A stretch of 64,000 bases of DNA from Symbiodinium kawagutii (GCA_009767595.1 VSDK01007359.1:1-64000); one strand, 5' to 3'; shown: positions 33,562 to 43,485, counted from the first letter of the stretch. Numbers and translations: made by a program. Notes: generated by a model not told the origin, from the letters alone.

Positions 33562-33739
33562 CTATGTTGCTGTATGCTGGATGTTTCTGGCGGACACATA
33601 AGCATCTGATGTAAAGATCTGGGCCATCGTGACCCAGCTGAAGGTAGCGACCATGACGGTCGACCAAACGCTTCCATGACCGTGATTTCCTGATACAACA
33701 GGCCTTCTGGCATCGGCCATAGGCATTGTGATGAGAGCC
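33562..33739 (-). CDS. Exon, unknown protein
   Basis: Sense reads a CTTGTCTCGCAG/G acceptor, then ALITMPMADARRPVVSGNHG, HGSVWSTVMVATFSWV and TMAQIFTSDAYVSARN; the left end is not fixed. The 45 bases before the acceptor start TTCGGTGTTGAACC and match the pre-acceptor region of the exon at 37556-37678 at the same distance. Sequence 33810-33920 is also open (MAGIVGELLIPSAFLFGLI) with an AAG/GTGTGC donor and may be the preceding exon. Confidence 0.5.
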
Positions 33740-34509
33740 CTGCGAGACAAGGGATGTTGATCCGCTGATGTTGGTTCAACACCGAAAACATACATCTCCC
33801 ATTTCCTACGCACACCTTCAGTCTGAAGATTGGAGCTCCTCTAAGCTTCAAAAACTGCGATTTGATCAATCCAAATAGGAATGCGCTCGGTATCAGCAAC
33901 TCACCAACTATACCAGCCATGTGAGGAATATCTTCCCCAAACTATGCTGTCAAATGCGTACGCCTGTTGTACTTTAGAAATCAACCGTCAGCATTCGAAT
34001 CACTATGCGTGTTGCCAATCATTCTAACTGGCCATTTCAATAGGATCTGGTCCTAGATTGAGCCAACCAAGAGTTTTGTCTTCGTATACGTCCTTCAGCT
34101 TTGACCGCAATTTAACCAAGATCCGTCGTTTAAAAAATCATTTCTACTTATCATCCCCATTGTCAACCGTTATAATCAATGGTTCTAGCCCCTATAGTTG
34201 CTTATCATCGCCTATCATTACCTACTATCAACCACTAGTTGTTTACCGTTGTAGAATCACATAGGACCACATAGAACCACTAAAAAAGCCATAATGGTTA
34301 GACCAACATAATTTTCCCTTTTTATTACCTACTATTAACCATTAGTGATTTACCGTGGTAGAACCCCCGCAAAAAAAAAAAAAAAACACATGATCCAACA
34401 ACAATCAAACATGATCAAACCAACATAATGGCAGCATATTGATAAGTTAGATGATATTGCTTACTATCAACCATCAGTTATACCATTGTAGAACCACCAA
34501 GAAAGAACA

Positions 34510-34629
34510 TGGCTGTGGGTCAAAACCCCTTACCCCTGGTTCCCCTATCATTAACCACTGTTTTCCCAAAAATTTTGATGGTGAACTTATCCCCCATGAA
34601 AATGGCTTGTTAATATTGATCCATAGCCA
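34510..34629. mobile_element. Family C inverted-repeat element
   Basis: TGGCTGTGGGTCAAAACCCC at the left and ATTGATCCATAGCCA at the right. A second stretch of similar type and an A run follow. No gene seen 33930-34500. Confidence 0.8.
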
Positions 34630-34835
34630 TATAGTTGGTATAGATTCCCTATACTTGTTAATTATCATCCCCTTGTGTTCCCTACTATCAACCACTACTG
34701 TCGTTGTTATACCATTGTAGAACCGCCACCAAAAAAAAAAAAAAAAAAAACATGATCAAACTCCATCCTTTCCAGCATCACAACTTGCAGCGGCCCTCCT
34801 CATGAGACCCCAAGGTCTTTGCAAAGCGATTGGAC

Positions 34836-34876
34836 CTTGCTGCAACGAGGTGGTGCGGATGCGAAAATCGAGGGTG
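34836..34876 (-). CDS. Micro-exon
   Basis: Sense reads a CATGTAG/C acceptor, then TLDFRIRTTSLQQ, then an AAG/GTCCAA donor. 41 bases. It is flanked by C/A-rich sequence on the left and TGATGGTTGATGG-like sequence on the right. Confidence 0.45.
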
Positions 34877-35282
34877 CTACATGGGGCTTCAATGATGGCT
34901 AAACCATGGATTTTCATAGGGAAACCATGGGATCCTCTGGGATTCTCTCTGGCTAAATGATGGTGAATTGATGGCTCAATGAAGGCTGATTAATGGTCCG
35001 ATGATGCTCAAATGATGGATTTTCGCGCTGACATGATGATTAGTTAAATCAAGGTTCCATGATGGCTGAATGATGGTTGATGGTTCCAGGATGGCAGTTC
35101 TGATGGCTTTACAAAGATAGATATGTAGATGATGTATGTGCATTTGTCCTTGTAGTGGTTAATATGGTTAACAAGATGGCATAAACCGCAAGAATGACGG
35201 ATTTGACGGGTGGTTTACACGATTCATGATGGACAATGGCATAGTGACCAACAACGAAAAGCCACATGTGGGCGTTTCGGTC

Positions 35283-35318
35283 CCTGAAGCTTCATCCCAG
35301 CATGGGGCTGATCGTTGG
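35283..35318 (-). CDS. Possible micro-exon
   Basis: Sense reads a CGTCCCAG/CC acceptor and NDQPHAGMKLQ with a possible GA donor. The GC-rich patch extends to 35360 and other frames are open. Confidence 0.35.
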
Positions 35319-35367
35319 CTGGGACGGGCACGCCACACGCGCAACATGGGATGGACAACAGGCAACA

Positions 35368-35481
35368 TAGATGTGGTGGTTTCTCAAGCCATAGGGGACC
35401 CCAAAAGTTATGGTTGGCTAATTACTCCAAATGACTATGAATGGATGATTGGTTGGGGTACCCCTATGGCTTGAGAAACAC
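35368..35481. mobile_element. Family B element with target-site duplication
   Basis: GTGGTTTCTCAAGCCATAGG at the left and CCTATGGCTTGAGAAACACCC at the right, with AGATGTG directly flanking both ends. A related diverged copy lies at about 35559-35655. Confidence 0.85.
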
Positions 35482-35692
35482 CCAGATGTGAAGGATGCCC
35501 ACCTGGAATGCACCTGGACAGTCCACAACCTCACTGGCCCAACGAATCAATCACTGGGGCTTGGTGGTTTACCCAAAGTCATAGTTGGTTTACACTTTCA
35601 AAATGACGAATTGAAAGGATGACGACTGAGGGGTACCCCAAATTTCTGAGAAACTGCCGGAGACTTACTGCCAAAGCAGGGTTGTAAACCAC

Positions 35693-35821
35693 AGCCTCCC
35701 CTGTGTGCCGCTCAGCGGCTGATGACGCACGCCGCTGTCCAGGAACTTTTCACTGGGCGCAGAGACGGCGATGATCGCAGGAACCGAGGTGGGCCGGGGT
35801 AAGCCATACGAACATAGCCAG
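35693..35821 (-). CDS. Exon, unknown protein
   Basis: Sense reads a GGGGATAG/C acceptor, then WLCSYGLPRPTSVPAIIAVS, APSEKFLDSGVRHQPLSG, then a GTGGTTT donor resembling the family B terminus. Third positions are G/C-rich in the middle. A second frame is open upstream, so the right boundary is tentative. Confidence 0.55.
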
Positions 35822-35932
35822 CTATCCCCCATATCCAGGCGCCGTGTTTGTCACTGATACCTTTCCCGTTGTGGCTTGGCATCACCACCTTTGATGGGGC
35901 AATTGGCTTCGTTGGCTCATCATTGTTCTCAC

Positions 35933-35977
35933 CTCCTAACAGTATGATGCCGTACCTCTTGGAACGTCCAGCAACCC
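35933..35977 (-). CDS. Exon (45 bases)
   Basis: Sense has a CTTTGGCAG acceptor and a GGAG/GTGAGA donor close to consensus. Frames give GVAGRSKRYGIILLG or CWTFQEVRHHTVR. The 111-base sequence between it and 35693-35821 would be an ordinary short GT-AG intron. Confidence 0.55.
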
Positions 35978-36528
35978 CTGCCAAAGAGCTGAGACCCTAA
36001 ACCTAAGCATGGGGAGAACCTGAGGTGAATTACCTGCTATTGAGCTGGTTAAACTGTTTGATGAACAGCTGGATCGGCCATCAGTTCCTCCCTTGGCGAA
36101 GTCCAGCTGAGCCGCCCAATGTCAACACTCATAAGCCAATGCTTTTTCCACAACATGGAGATCCTTTCAGTGCTTGGGCACCACAAATGTCGGGGTGCAA
36201 GCCGAGGTGCCCAGTCTGATAATCAAGTGGCTCAAGCCATCAAAACATGTCACAATAGATACTGGCTATAACCGATCCCAAGAACATGCTCGTCAACAAG
36301 GTAATCATTCCCAGGCACGGTTGAAAAAAACCAAACATTTGAAACCACCAGCCAAACAAGTCCATGTGATAGTCTGACAATAAAAACTTCAACACTTCTG
36401 TAGGCAACCCACCAAACAATCAAAACATGCATGCTTGGAAAACATGTATGGTGAAAAAGGCAAGCAGCGCTGGCGTTCCAAGAAAGACCCGAAGCTAACA
36501 AGGCGGCTACTCCCAAGAGTGACATGAC

Positions 36529-36596
36529 CTGCCTGCCCCTCCGCCCACACTGCCACTGGTCGATTGCCGCGCCTTCCTTGGTTGGAAACCAGTGGC
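36529..36596 (-). CDS. Exon, unknown protein
   Basis: Sense reads an ACTTCGAG/GC acceptor, then HWFPTKEGAAIDQWQCGRRG, RQ, then a CAG/GTCATG donor. 68 bases. The 36600-37100 span has no supported gene. Confidence 0.55.
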
Positions 36597-37114
36597 CTCG
36601 AAGTCAAGTTTTGGGATGGAGACAGGGGAACCACAACGAAGCAGGCAGACCAAAGGTGAGTCAAATAGTTAGATTGTCAGATGGATAGTGTCAGATTAGA
36701 TTGTCAAATATTATTAGAGTCAAATACTCAGTATCTCATAGATTCTAATAGCTAGTCAGATTAGGTTGCCATATGTCACAGTTGAAGATAAGATAGGCAG
36801 ACTCAGGTTGACCGAAAGATGGGCAGATGGACTCTCACAGCTTCTCATGGAAGTCCACGTGTGAGTCAGATCAAAACCCTAAGCGTTGTGATGTCCTGGT
36901 GTGTGCGCCCTAATCCTTCAGTAACCGGTGGTCCGGTTCAACTGAGTGATCATTGACCGTCTGCAACTCCAGCCTGGAAACGGTTCAACTGAGTGATCAC
37001 GTGAGTCAACTTCAACCAACCCCGAGTTACATTCAAACCAGGGGCATCTTTATGGGCGTTTCTCAAAACACAATTGACTTATAACTCATCGAATTTACAT
37101 TACCTAGACATCTG

Positions 37115-37490
37115 ATTGACTAGAAAAAAGTAGCACGATTCAATTTCTTGACGAATTGCAAAAAAGTAGTACGATCCCAAAAAAGTGGTACGACCCCAAA
37201 AAAGTAGTACGTTTCGGGCATATGTTTAAACGTTTGTTTTGACCAAGTGTACTACTTTTTGAAAATTGCGGCGAGTTGCGCGAAATTGCGCACGAGTTGC
37301 GCTCTAAATTTGCCATCCACGTGGAAATCTTGAGTTGTAGCGTGAAAAAAGTAGTACGAATTTCAAAAAGTTGACAAGCTCAAGAAAAGTGGTACAAATC
37401 ATTCATTTTTGATGATTTTTAGACGCTTGGATGAAATGTAGTACGAATAGGGGGGGAGGTACTTATTTCTAGTACGTTTGGATGTACAGG
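37115..37490. repeat. Cluster of AAAAAGTAGTACGA motifs
   Basis: At least eight copies of a [AG]AAAA-GT[AG]GTACGA motif, one inverted (GTACTACTTTTT, 37248-37259), scattered over 370 bases with irregular spacing and interleaved with TTGCGC words. It is unlike any other repeat in the window. Confidence 0.75.
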
Positions 37491-37555
37491 TAGTCATTTA
37501 AAGCAACAAAACCATCAGATTCTAAACGTTGATACCGTCCCAAAACACAACTTGC

Positions 37556-37678
37556 CCTGTGTCAACTCATGTTGGGACCCGCGGTCGCAGGCCAAGACCA
37601 ACATCACCTGCCCATCTGCGACGACCAAGGCGGGGGCCATTCTCTTGTCGCCATCTTTGTGATTTGGGTGCGTAGATC
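37556..37678 (-). CDS. Exon, unknown protein
   Basis: Sense reads a TTTCCTCGCAG/GA acceptor with a strong pyrimidine tract, then STHPNHKDGDKRMAPALVV, ADGQVMLVLACDRGSQHEL, TQ, then an AGG/GCAAGT donor of the consensus GC type. 123 bases. One of the most secure exons; no family is recognised. Confidence 0.7.
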
Positions 37679-38290
37679 CTGCGAGGAAAGAGGACTTCAA
37701 CAGGCTCAGCAGGTTCAACACCGAAGACCACGGGTTCGGATGGTTACAACACCCATGCGTTACGGATGCTTAAGGACCGTATGTTACTGGTGGTGTAGGG
37801 GGCACCTTCGCTGATACTCTAAAATCTTCCCCAAGTTAGGCAGGTTGCCAACAAAGACAACCTATTCTTTCTGTTCATGAATAAGATGATCAATGGGCGA
37901 TTTCGACGGCTTTTGATCCGTTGACATGATGATGGGTGCAAGCTAGTCTGACTGGATTATGACATTGCCACATTCCCTGCCAGCCGGGAAGCCAAAAAAA
38001 AAGGTTCCAGCGCAGTTTTCTAGGAAACTGAGCCTGGAAAACCAGAACGTTTGCATCCCACTTGGGTCTAACAGTGATTTTGGCACATGGTTCATCATGG
38101 CAATGATCCCTTTGGGGGTCGGGTCATATCTGGTGAATTATCAGGCATGCCAATGCCAATGCCAATCATAAGACTTGTGCTTAATGAAGAGTTTGCCGAG
38201 GTTACGAATGATTGACCATGACGAAAAATGGCCGCTAAATGCTGCAGCTACTGGCAAACTAACAAGCCTTGGTTTCATAGGAAACCTATC

Positions 38291-38429
38291 CGATTTTGGA
38301 GAAGAGGGGCGAGCGGAAGATGGATGAAGCTTGGCTGGCTGGATACCCACTCCAAAGCCAGTCTCTTTTGGAATTCTCGGCCGTAGGCAGCTTCATCAAT
38401 CCATGGCAAACCATGGCCAGGTACAACTG
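38291..38429 (-). CDS. Probable exon
   Basis: Sense reads an AACGTGCAG acceptor, then QLYLAMVCHGLMKLPTAENS, KRDWLWSGYPASQASSIF, RSPLFSKI, then a possible GA donor just before an in-frame TAG. The plus strand is also open here, so the strand is not fully certain. Confidence 0.45.
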
Positions 38430-38676
38430 CTGCACGTTTTGTAAACCAGCCATTGAAGGGATCATACCTGACTTAGAGTTGATTTACAGTGGTTTAGAAT
38501 TGACACTGAGCGATATGCAAATTACAGGGTCAATCAGCTGCAGGCTATGTCCAGATTGATTACCTCTCTCCTGTGCCATGATGAACCGTCAAATATCATC
38601 AGCCATTAACCATTTGGCCGCTTGCTTCTACAGGAATCCACGGACCGGTTGTTCTGAGTCATGGGATCGCAGCTAC

Positions 38677-38780
38677 ATCCCGCCCAAGAAATTTTGGACG
38701 AGACCAAGGTTACTGAACCGCATAGGTAAAGACATCCGTAAGCGATGGATACATTGAGAGATACCCGTAGGCATCCGAAA
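38677..38780 (-). CDS. Probable exon following 38917-39173
   Basis: Sense reads a TTGGCTGTCAG acceptor, then FRMPTGISQCIHRLRMSLP, MRFSNLGLVQNFLGG, then a GTAGCT donor. It begins on a whole codon, matching the phase in which the upstream exon ends. An alternative frame (VSFGCLRVSLNVSIAYG) is also open. Confidence 0.45.
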
Positions 38781-38916
38781 CTGACAGCCAACCAATCCAG
38801 GGCAGGCTTAACTACAGCTAACCGGCCATTTCAAAGAACCTACCACGGCGACAACAGGTCTACCACCTTCTGCTCGTTGTGCAGGTCATCAATAATTCGA
38901 TACCTCAGTTGCTCAC

Positions 38917-39173
38917 TGGGACATCATCATCGCCAGCCACTAGCAGTTGCTCAGCGATCGATCGTTGATAGATCTCCCAGTCACAAAGAATGCAAGGACT
39001 CCATGAAACTCCACAGACTGTGCACTGAACCGGTATGCAGTTAGTATGCACTCGGTCTAGCTGCAAAATGAGCTCAGAATTCAAAAGGATCAAGTCCTTT
39101 TTTTGTTTTTCCTTTTCAATTGTGCTTGTATTCTGGGACTTGGTATGCACAATGATGATGTCGATCCAGTAAT
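38917..39173 (-). CDS. Long exon with a S-W-S-P-C-x-x-C motif
   Basis: Sense starts after a CACCCAAG acceptor and reads YWIDIIIVHTKSQNTST, a Lys/Glu-rich stretch, LLNSELILQLDRV, VQCTVCGVSWSPCILCDW, then ends at a consensus GTGAGC donor; 257 bases. S-W-S-P-C-x2-C preceded by an N-S-E 26 residues earlier resembles the zinc-binding halves of AID/APOBEC-type cytidine deaminases (H-x-E ... P-C-x2-4-C), but the expected His is Asn. It joins 39289-39368 in phase across a family B introner. The functional assignment is speculative. Confidence 0.6.
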
Positions 39174-39288
39174 CTTGGGTGACAATAATGATTATCTGGG
39201 CGTTTCTCAAAATAGGGGTCCCCCCAAATCATCCACAACCATTTAAAGCAATAAACCAACGATTTTTTGGGGGTTCCCTCGAAACCAC
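39174..39288 (-). mobile_element. Family B introner acting as an intron
   Basis: In sense it starts GTGGTTTCGAGGGAACCCCC exactly at the end of the upstream exon and carries the opposite terminus (CTATTTTGAGAAACGCCCAG) 22 bases before the CACCCAAG acceptor. Phase is one base before the intron and two after, so the frame is kept. 115 bases. Confidence 0.65.
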
Positions 39289-39368
39289 CATCGAATGATT
39301 CAATGATCCCTTCCACTGGTGACAGAGCTACACCCTCAGCAAACGCTCTCAAACCAATGACCTTAAAC
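39289..39368 (-). CDS. Exon upstream of the family B introner
   Basis: Sense reads an AATATCTAG/G acceptor, then FKVIGLRAFAEGVALSPVEG, IIESFD, then a GATG/GTGGTTTC donor. 80 bases. Joined to the next exon it reads ...IIESFD-D-YWIDIII.... The sequence to the right in a different frame (39369-39590) is probably the preceding coding block. Confidence 0.6.
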
Positions 39369-39590
39369 CTAGATATTGTCGAACGACTTGCGCACATCAG
39401 CATGCCATGGTGATACCATCAGGCCACCAGTCACGATGCGACTTGAACAGGGAAGCAACGATGAGCTTTGGACTGTCAGAGTGAAGGGATTGATCCTTCG
39501 GATAGATCCGCCGGTGAAACCATAGAAATACCGGTGGTCAATAAGCCTGGATGGTCGTTTGTTCTGCCCTATGCGCAAGCAGTTTACCAT
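39369..39590 (-). CDS. Possible coding block
   Basis: The minus strand reads QNKRPSRLIDHRYFYGFTGG, SIRRINPFTLTVQSS, SRIVTGGLMVSPWHADV. The composition is protein-like and no repeat is present, but I could not find a donor that agrees in phase with the exon at 39289-39368. Confidence 0.4.
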   Translation of the reverse strand: MVNCLRIGQNKRPSRLIDHRYFYGFTGGSIRRINPFTLTVQSSSLLPCSSRIVTGGLMVSPWHADVRKSFDNI

Positions 39591-39658
39591 GAAATAGGGG
39601 CTGGTAAGCAGCTGGTAGAGCTACCAGCATGTTGTAATGGGGGTTGGTTACTTACTAT

Positions 39659-39755
39659 ACTGGTTGGTGGTGTCAACCCCTATGAAAAATATTAGTCAAC
39701 CAACCAATTGTTGATAATCACTAGGGAAAACAGAAAATGTTTGAAACCACCAGCT
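39659..39755. mobile_element. Family A inverted-repeat element
   Basis: CTGGTTGGTGGTGTCAACCCC at the left and TGAAACCACCAGCTAG at the right. It lies between two coding-like blocks, so it may be part of an intron. Confidence 0.75.
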
Positions 39756-40322
39756 AGTATATATTTCATGGTAGCTGGAAGCATCGGCTTAGGTTACTAC
39801 CTTACAGATGACCTCCGACACCAGTGAGGGTGGTCATAGCTGTGGATTGACTCATGAGGAGAGAGCGGCCTGGAGCGATTTTTACCACATGGCACTGATC
39901 GAAGTCCCTGGCACCCCAGGCGACCCCGACATGTAGATGATCAAAACTCCCATGGACAGCAAGACCAACCCCACCTCAGCTGGTCAAGGCAGTGGATCTC
40001 TACATGTTTGCACTTGCAAGCCTTGCTGTGGGTATGGGCTATGGGGCCGGTCAGGAAGGGGAGCGAACAAATTGTGATCTCAAAATGTGTCAGCAAAAAA
40101 TGCATGTTATTTCTCGACTGTAGAGCTTAAGGTCTGCAAAAACCACTGAAACATTGCCACGTGACGTCGTGTGACACAACCCAATCAACATATGAACATC
40201 TGATACCTTCACAGACTTTCAACAACTGTTCGACGAGCGGGCCATGCAACTCAGTCGATAAACACGAAAACTGAGTGACAACAAGGGATTTCTAGGGCTG
40301 TGATACGATCTACACATGATGG

Positions 40323-40613
40323 TCATGAGTAATGGGGTTCTCCATCCATGCACACTGAAATTGTTGCTCTCCCCAAGTGACTTATGATCATTTCTGGGTG
40401 GATCTCGGGAGCCATAAACATGGCAAGGTGGCTGGGAGCGCCGGGTTCATCTGACCAATGAAACTCAGCATGCTGGGACCAAGTCAGTTGCAAGCTGGCC
40501 GCATCTATGATGAGCATCCAAAACCAGGGAAAACCCACTGGCTTTTGGGGCTGAAATCTGACATCTGCAGCTGTTCCCAAGGCAACAGCTAAGCAAAAGC
40601 AGCCACAGAACAT
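40323..40613 (-). CDS. Candidate first exon with signal peptide
   Basis: The frame starts MFCGCFCLAVALGTAADV, a short hydrophobic core with a small-residue cleavage region, as in secretory signal peptides. It continues VGFPWFWMLIIDAASLQLTW, QHAEFHWSDEPGAPSHLAM and on to a TGA at 40323. An ATG three codons upstream in the same frame region is possible. If real, it could begin the long minus-strand gene to its left. The 3-prime splice site was not fixed. Confidence 0.4.
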   Translation of the reverse strand: MFCGCFCLAVALGTAADVRFQPQKPVGFPWFWMLIIDAASLQLTWSQHAEFHWSDEPGAPSHLAMFMAPEIHPEMIISHLGRATISVCMDGEPHYS

Positions 40614-41260
40614 CACAATATGGAAATTACAGGGTTCGATGCTACAGCTTTGCATCAGCAAGAGTGGTATGTCACATCAGATCATGCACATTGTGGCTCA
40701 ACACATCCGCAAAAACTGTGGTATAAAAAATTGCTACTGGTTAGCTATAACTCATCCCGAAAAAATATGTCACTTGCCAAGCCAACCATCCCAAATATTG
40801 AAAAATACTTAACCACAACCAACGGTATCATGGTATCGTACTATGATTCTATATCCGCTTCCATGGCAACATGCGGAATGAATTGGACAGCAAATCGGCA
40901 CTTGGACACACCAAGGTGTGCCGGGAAGGCGTCCAAAAAACAACCCAGGGGAACTGAGGGTTTACAGCTTTGTTGGTCGTCCAACTGTTGGTGATCCATT
41001 TTTTCCTCGGGATGGACCGGTCGTCGTTGCCATGGCTATGTCCTCAATGCTGTTGTTGGTGTTGTCCAAAATGTGGCAGCACGGGAGGCTTGCCACCGAG
41101 GGAACGGGATTTCAATGCGGATTTCCGCATTTTTTGGGTGGCACCCTAGGAAAACGAATCATGCCAATGGAAACCCTAGCATTCTTAGTCGGGTGGCATT
41201 GCTGTTGAGTCTGCTAAGGTAGGTTGGCCATATTTCCATACGAATAATTTCCCCCTCAAC

Positions 41261-41480
41261 CTTGGGGGGGCCAAGGGGGGCTCTAGATCACGAGCGAAAA
41301 AATGCAGCCATCTTATGTGGATGAATCTCTTTATTTGATCATCACGTATTTTCAGGGTTGGTTTTTTGACCGCTGGATCTCCCATGAACAATGGAACATC
41401 GTCAGCCATCGTCACTAAAAATAAAAACCCCTGGTCAACGAATTGTTTTTTGATATAATACCTCGATTTATCCAACCCGA
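41261..41480 (-). CDS. Exon of a three-exon set
   Basis: Sense reads an AATGATATAG/TC acceptor, then GLDKSRYYIKKQFVDQGFLF, LVTMADDVPLFMGDPAVKK, PTLKIRDDQIKRFIHIRW, LHFFARDLEPP, then an AAG/GTTGAGG donor. 220 bases. Phase agrees with the preceding exon (41548-41582). A charged, folded-protein-like sequence of unknown family. Confidence 0.65.
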
Positions 41481-41547
41481 CTATATCATTACATTGGATG
41501 ATATATGGCAATTAATATGAAACAAATATAATATATCAAGGGTTTAC

Positions 41548-41582
41548 CGTTTATGCGCATCCATTGTGAGCAAACAAAATGG
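41548..41582 (-). CDS. Micro-exon between two introns
   Basis: Sense reads a GACCCACAG/C acceptor supplied by a family C terminus, then HFVCSQWMRIN, then an ACG/GTAAAC donor. Phases match both neighbours: two bases carried in, one base carried out. The next intron is only 67 bases. Confidence 0.6.
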
Positions 41583-41711
41583 CTGTGGGTCAAAACCCCG
41601 TACCCCTGGTTCCCCATCATTAACCATTGTTTTCCCTATAGTTGGCTGGGTAATAACCACCATTATTGGTTGGTTGATATTGACCCATCGCCAAATCAGT
41701 GTGGCATTAAC
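41583..41711 (-). mobile_element. Intron made largely of a family C element
   Basis: The element spans 41580-41693: GGCTGTGGGTCAAAACCCC at one end and TTGACCCATCGCC at the other. Its complement end provides the GACCCACAG acceptor. The donor (GCTG/GTTAATG) lies 20 bases outside the element, since all frames close before the element itself. 129 bases. Confidence 0.6.
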
Positions 41712-41807
41712 CAGCCTGGCTCATCGCAGAGCCCTTCGTTGATACCGGCCACCCGCGGGACTTCGTCACCAGGTCCCAGTGCCATGATCTGGTTCATGTG
41801 GGGTCGA
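41712..41807 (-). CDS. Exon, first of a three-exon set
   Basis: Sense reads a GCCGCGCAG/T acceptor, then RPHMNQIMALGPGDEVPRVA, GINEGLCDEPG, then a GCTG/GTTAAT donor. 96 bases, one base before and two after whole codons. Upstream in the same frame VVVNSAKVPRS is also open, so the exon may begin further right. Confidence 0.6.
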
Positions 41808-41940
41808 CTGCGCGGCACCTTGGCAGAGTTGACTACTACCCCGTTAGGTGGGAAACATGGAGAAATTTGGTTGCCAAGTACTTGACTTGACTTTGCGCCC
41901 GCGTGTCCGAAGACAGCCTATTTAGGGCCAAGTCAAGTCA

Positions 41941-42357
41941 ATAATAATAATAATAACAATAATAGTAATAATAATAATAATAATAATCATGACTCCTATG
42001 TCTGAGAACATAGGTAGCCCATGGCAGACTGGGTCGAAAATGACCGCTCAGCGGGCCTAGCAGCTGAAGCGGCATCAGGGCATGAAAATCAACCTAGGCA
42101 AGTGGCGCCTACGCCAGAAACACCAGCCCAGCTACAAACGAAAATAGGCCCGAGCAAAAAAGCATGGCGCCAGCAAGGGCAAAATTCAAGCGGCTGGAGG
42201 GTAGAATGTTGATGGCCCACCAGCCGGCGCTGTACAGAAACAAAAAATAAAGGAGTGACATGGGCATCAGGACACGGCAATTCATCGTGCACTAACACCG
42301 GCGAGCGCGAACAAAAAGCTACAAAAGGAAAAGCAATCAAGCTCACTCAGGCTCAGC

Positions 42358-42390
<33 letters not shown>

Positions 42391-42560
42391 GTAAGTCAAT
42401 AATAATAATAAAAATAATAATAGTAATAATGATAGTAAGTCAATAATAATAAGAATAATAGTAGTAAACTATAGTATAATATCAAAAATTATAATACAAT
42501 AAAATAAAGCCAAGTATAGTATAGTATAGTGAAGTATAACAAACTATAGTAAAGTAAAAT
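41941..42560. repeat. (AAT)n and AGTATA low-complexity tracts
   Basis: (AAT)n at 41941-41990 and 42358-42440, then AGTATAGTATAGTGAAGTATA-like sequence at 42465-42560. The more complex DNA between them, 42000-42340, has open frames on both strands with no convincing boundaries. Confidence 0.85.
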
Positions 42561-42563
42561 ATA

Positions 42564-43247
42564 ATGATTAAAATTCAGGTTCCAAATTTGTTAGGTTTAA
42601 TACTTGCAGTATACTTCAGTAGTGAACAGGCATCAATGCTAATTGGAAGAAATTTCATGTTGGAAACACAAGATATGCAGAGCCCTGGGACTGCCAATTG
42701 CCAACGGTTCGTTCCACAAAACAATGCGCACACCTGGTCATGCCGAAATCACTCGAGTGTTGCGAGGAATGGCGCATGTGTGTTGCACCGCATGACAGGA
42801 TGGGAAAATGTGATTGGCAAATCGACGTGCAATCTGCAACATCAATTGATAAATGTGTATAGATGGTCCAATGGTTGTCAAAACTCCGGCCACTTCCGAT
42901 CCCCAGGCACCGCATGGGTTCCTTCAGGTTTGACTGACGCCCTCGCCATGCCGCAAGGAACCTGCAGAGTTCGAAAGGCCAAAACCAACAAACCATGTGC
43001 TGCATATTGTTTAGGGGCTCAGCCTCGGCGAAAACATTTTTTCCTCCCATGCAGAAGTACCATGTCTGCCTCTGGCGGTGTCATCAGGTGGGCAAATCCA
43101 TATATTAATACGTTGCAACCATCCACGCAAAATCCAACACTAGCAACAAAATCTTCCAGCCTAAGTTCTCGAATTGGAGACCACCATGGGAATTCTTGCA
43201 GATCACAACGGATCACAAGCAATCTGTGTCAAAATAAAAATAAATAG
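42564..43247 (+). CDS. Unresolved 227-codon open frame
   Basis: A plus-strand frame from ATG to TAG, free of simple repeats, begins with a hydrophobic stretch (LLGLILAVYFSS). It is among the longest non-repeat frames here, but Ser/His/Cys-rich composition and several open minus frames over the same bases (for example LRLEDFVASVGFCVDGCNVL near 43100) make it doubtful. No family is recognised. Confidence 0.2.
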   Translation: MIKIQVPNLLGLILAVYFSSEQASMLIGRNFMLETQDMQSPGTANCQRFVPQNNAHTWSCRNHSSVARNGACVLHRMTGWENVIGKSTCNLQHQLINVYRWSNGCQNSGHFRSPGTAWVPSGLTDALAMPQGTCRVRKAKTNKPCAAYCLGAQPRRKHFFLPCRSTMSASGGVIRWANPYINTLQPSTQNPTLATKSSSLSSRIGDHHGNSCRSQRITSNLCQNKNK

Positions 43248-43308
43248 AAATACATATATATATATATATATATATACGGAAAATGCAATGCAAATTTCAA
43301 ACAATTTG

Positions 43309-43310
<2 letters not shown>

Positions 43311-43360
<50 letters not shown>

Positions 43361-43362
43361 GA
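43311..43362. repeat. (CAT)n microsatellite
   Basis: About 50 bases of CAT, with (TA)n at 43254-43276 nearby. Poly-Asp, poly-His and poly-Ile frames here are artefacts. Confidence 0.95.
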
Positions 43363-43485
43363 TGGCCGAAAAACAACATGTAAACTGTTCCAACGCTTCA
43401 ACTGGTCGACAGCTGGCACGTGCCCCTCCCGTGTGCAACCAGCAACCAACCCCGCCTTGCACAGGAACAGTGTGGAACAGTTCAC

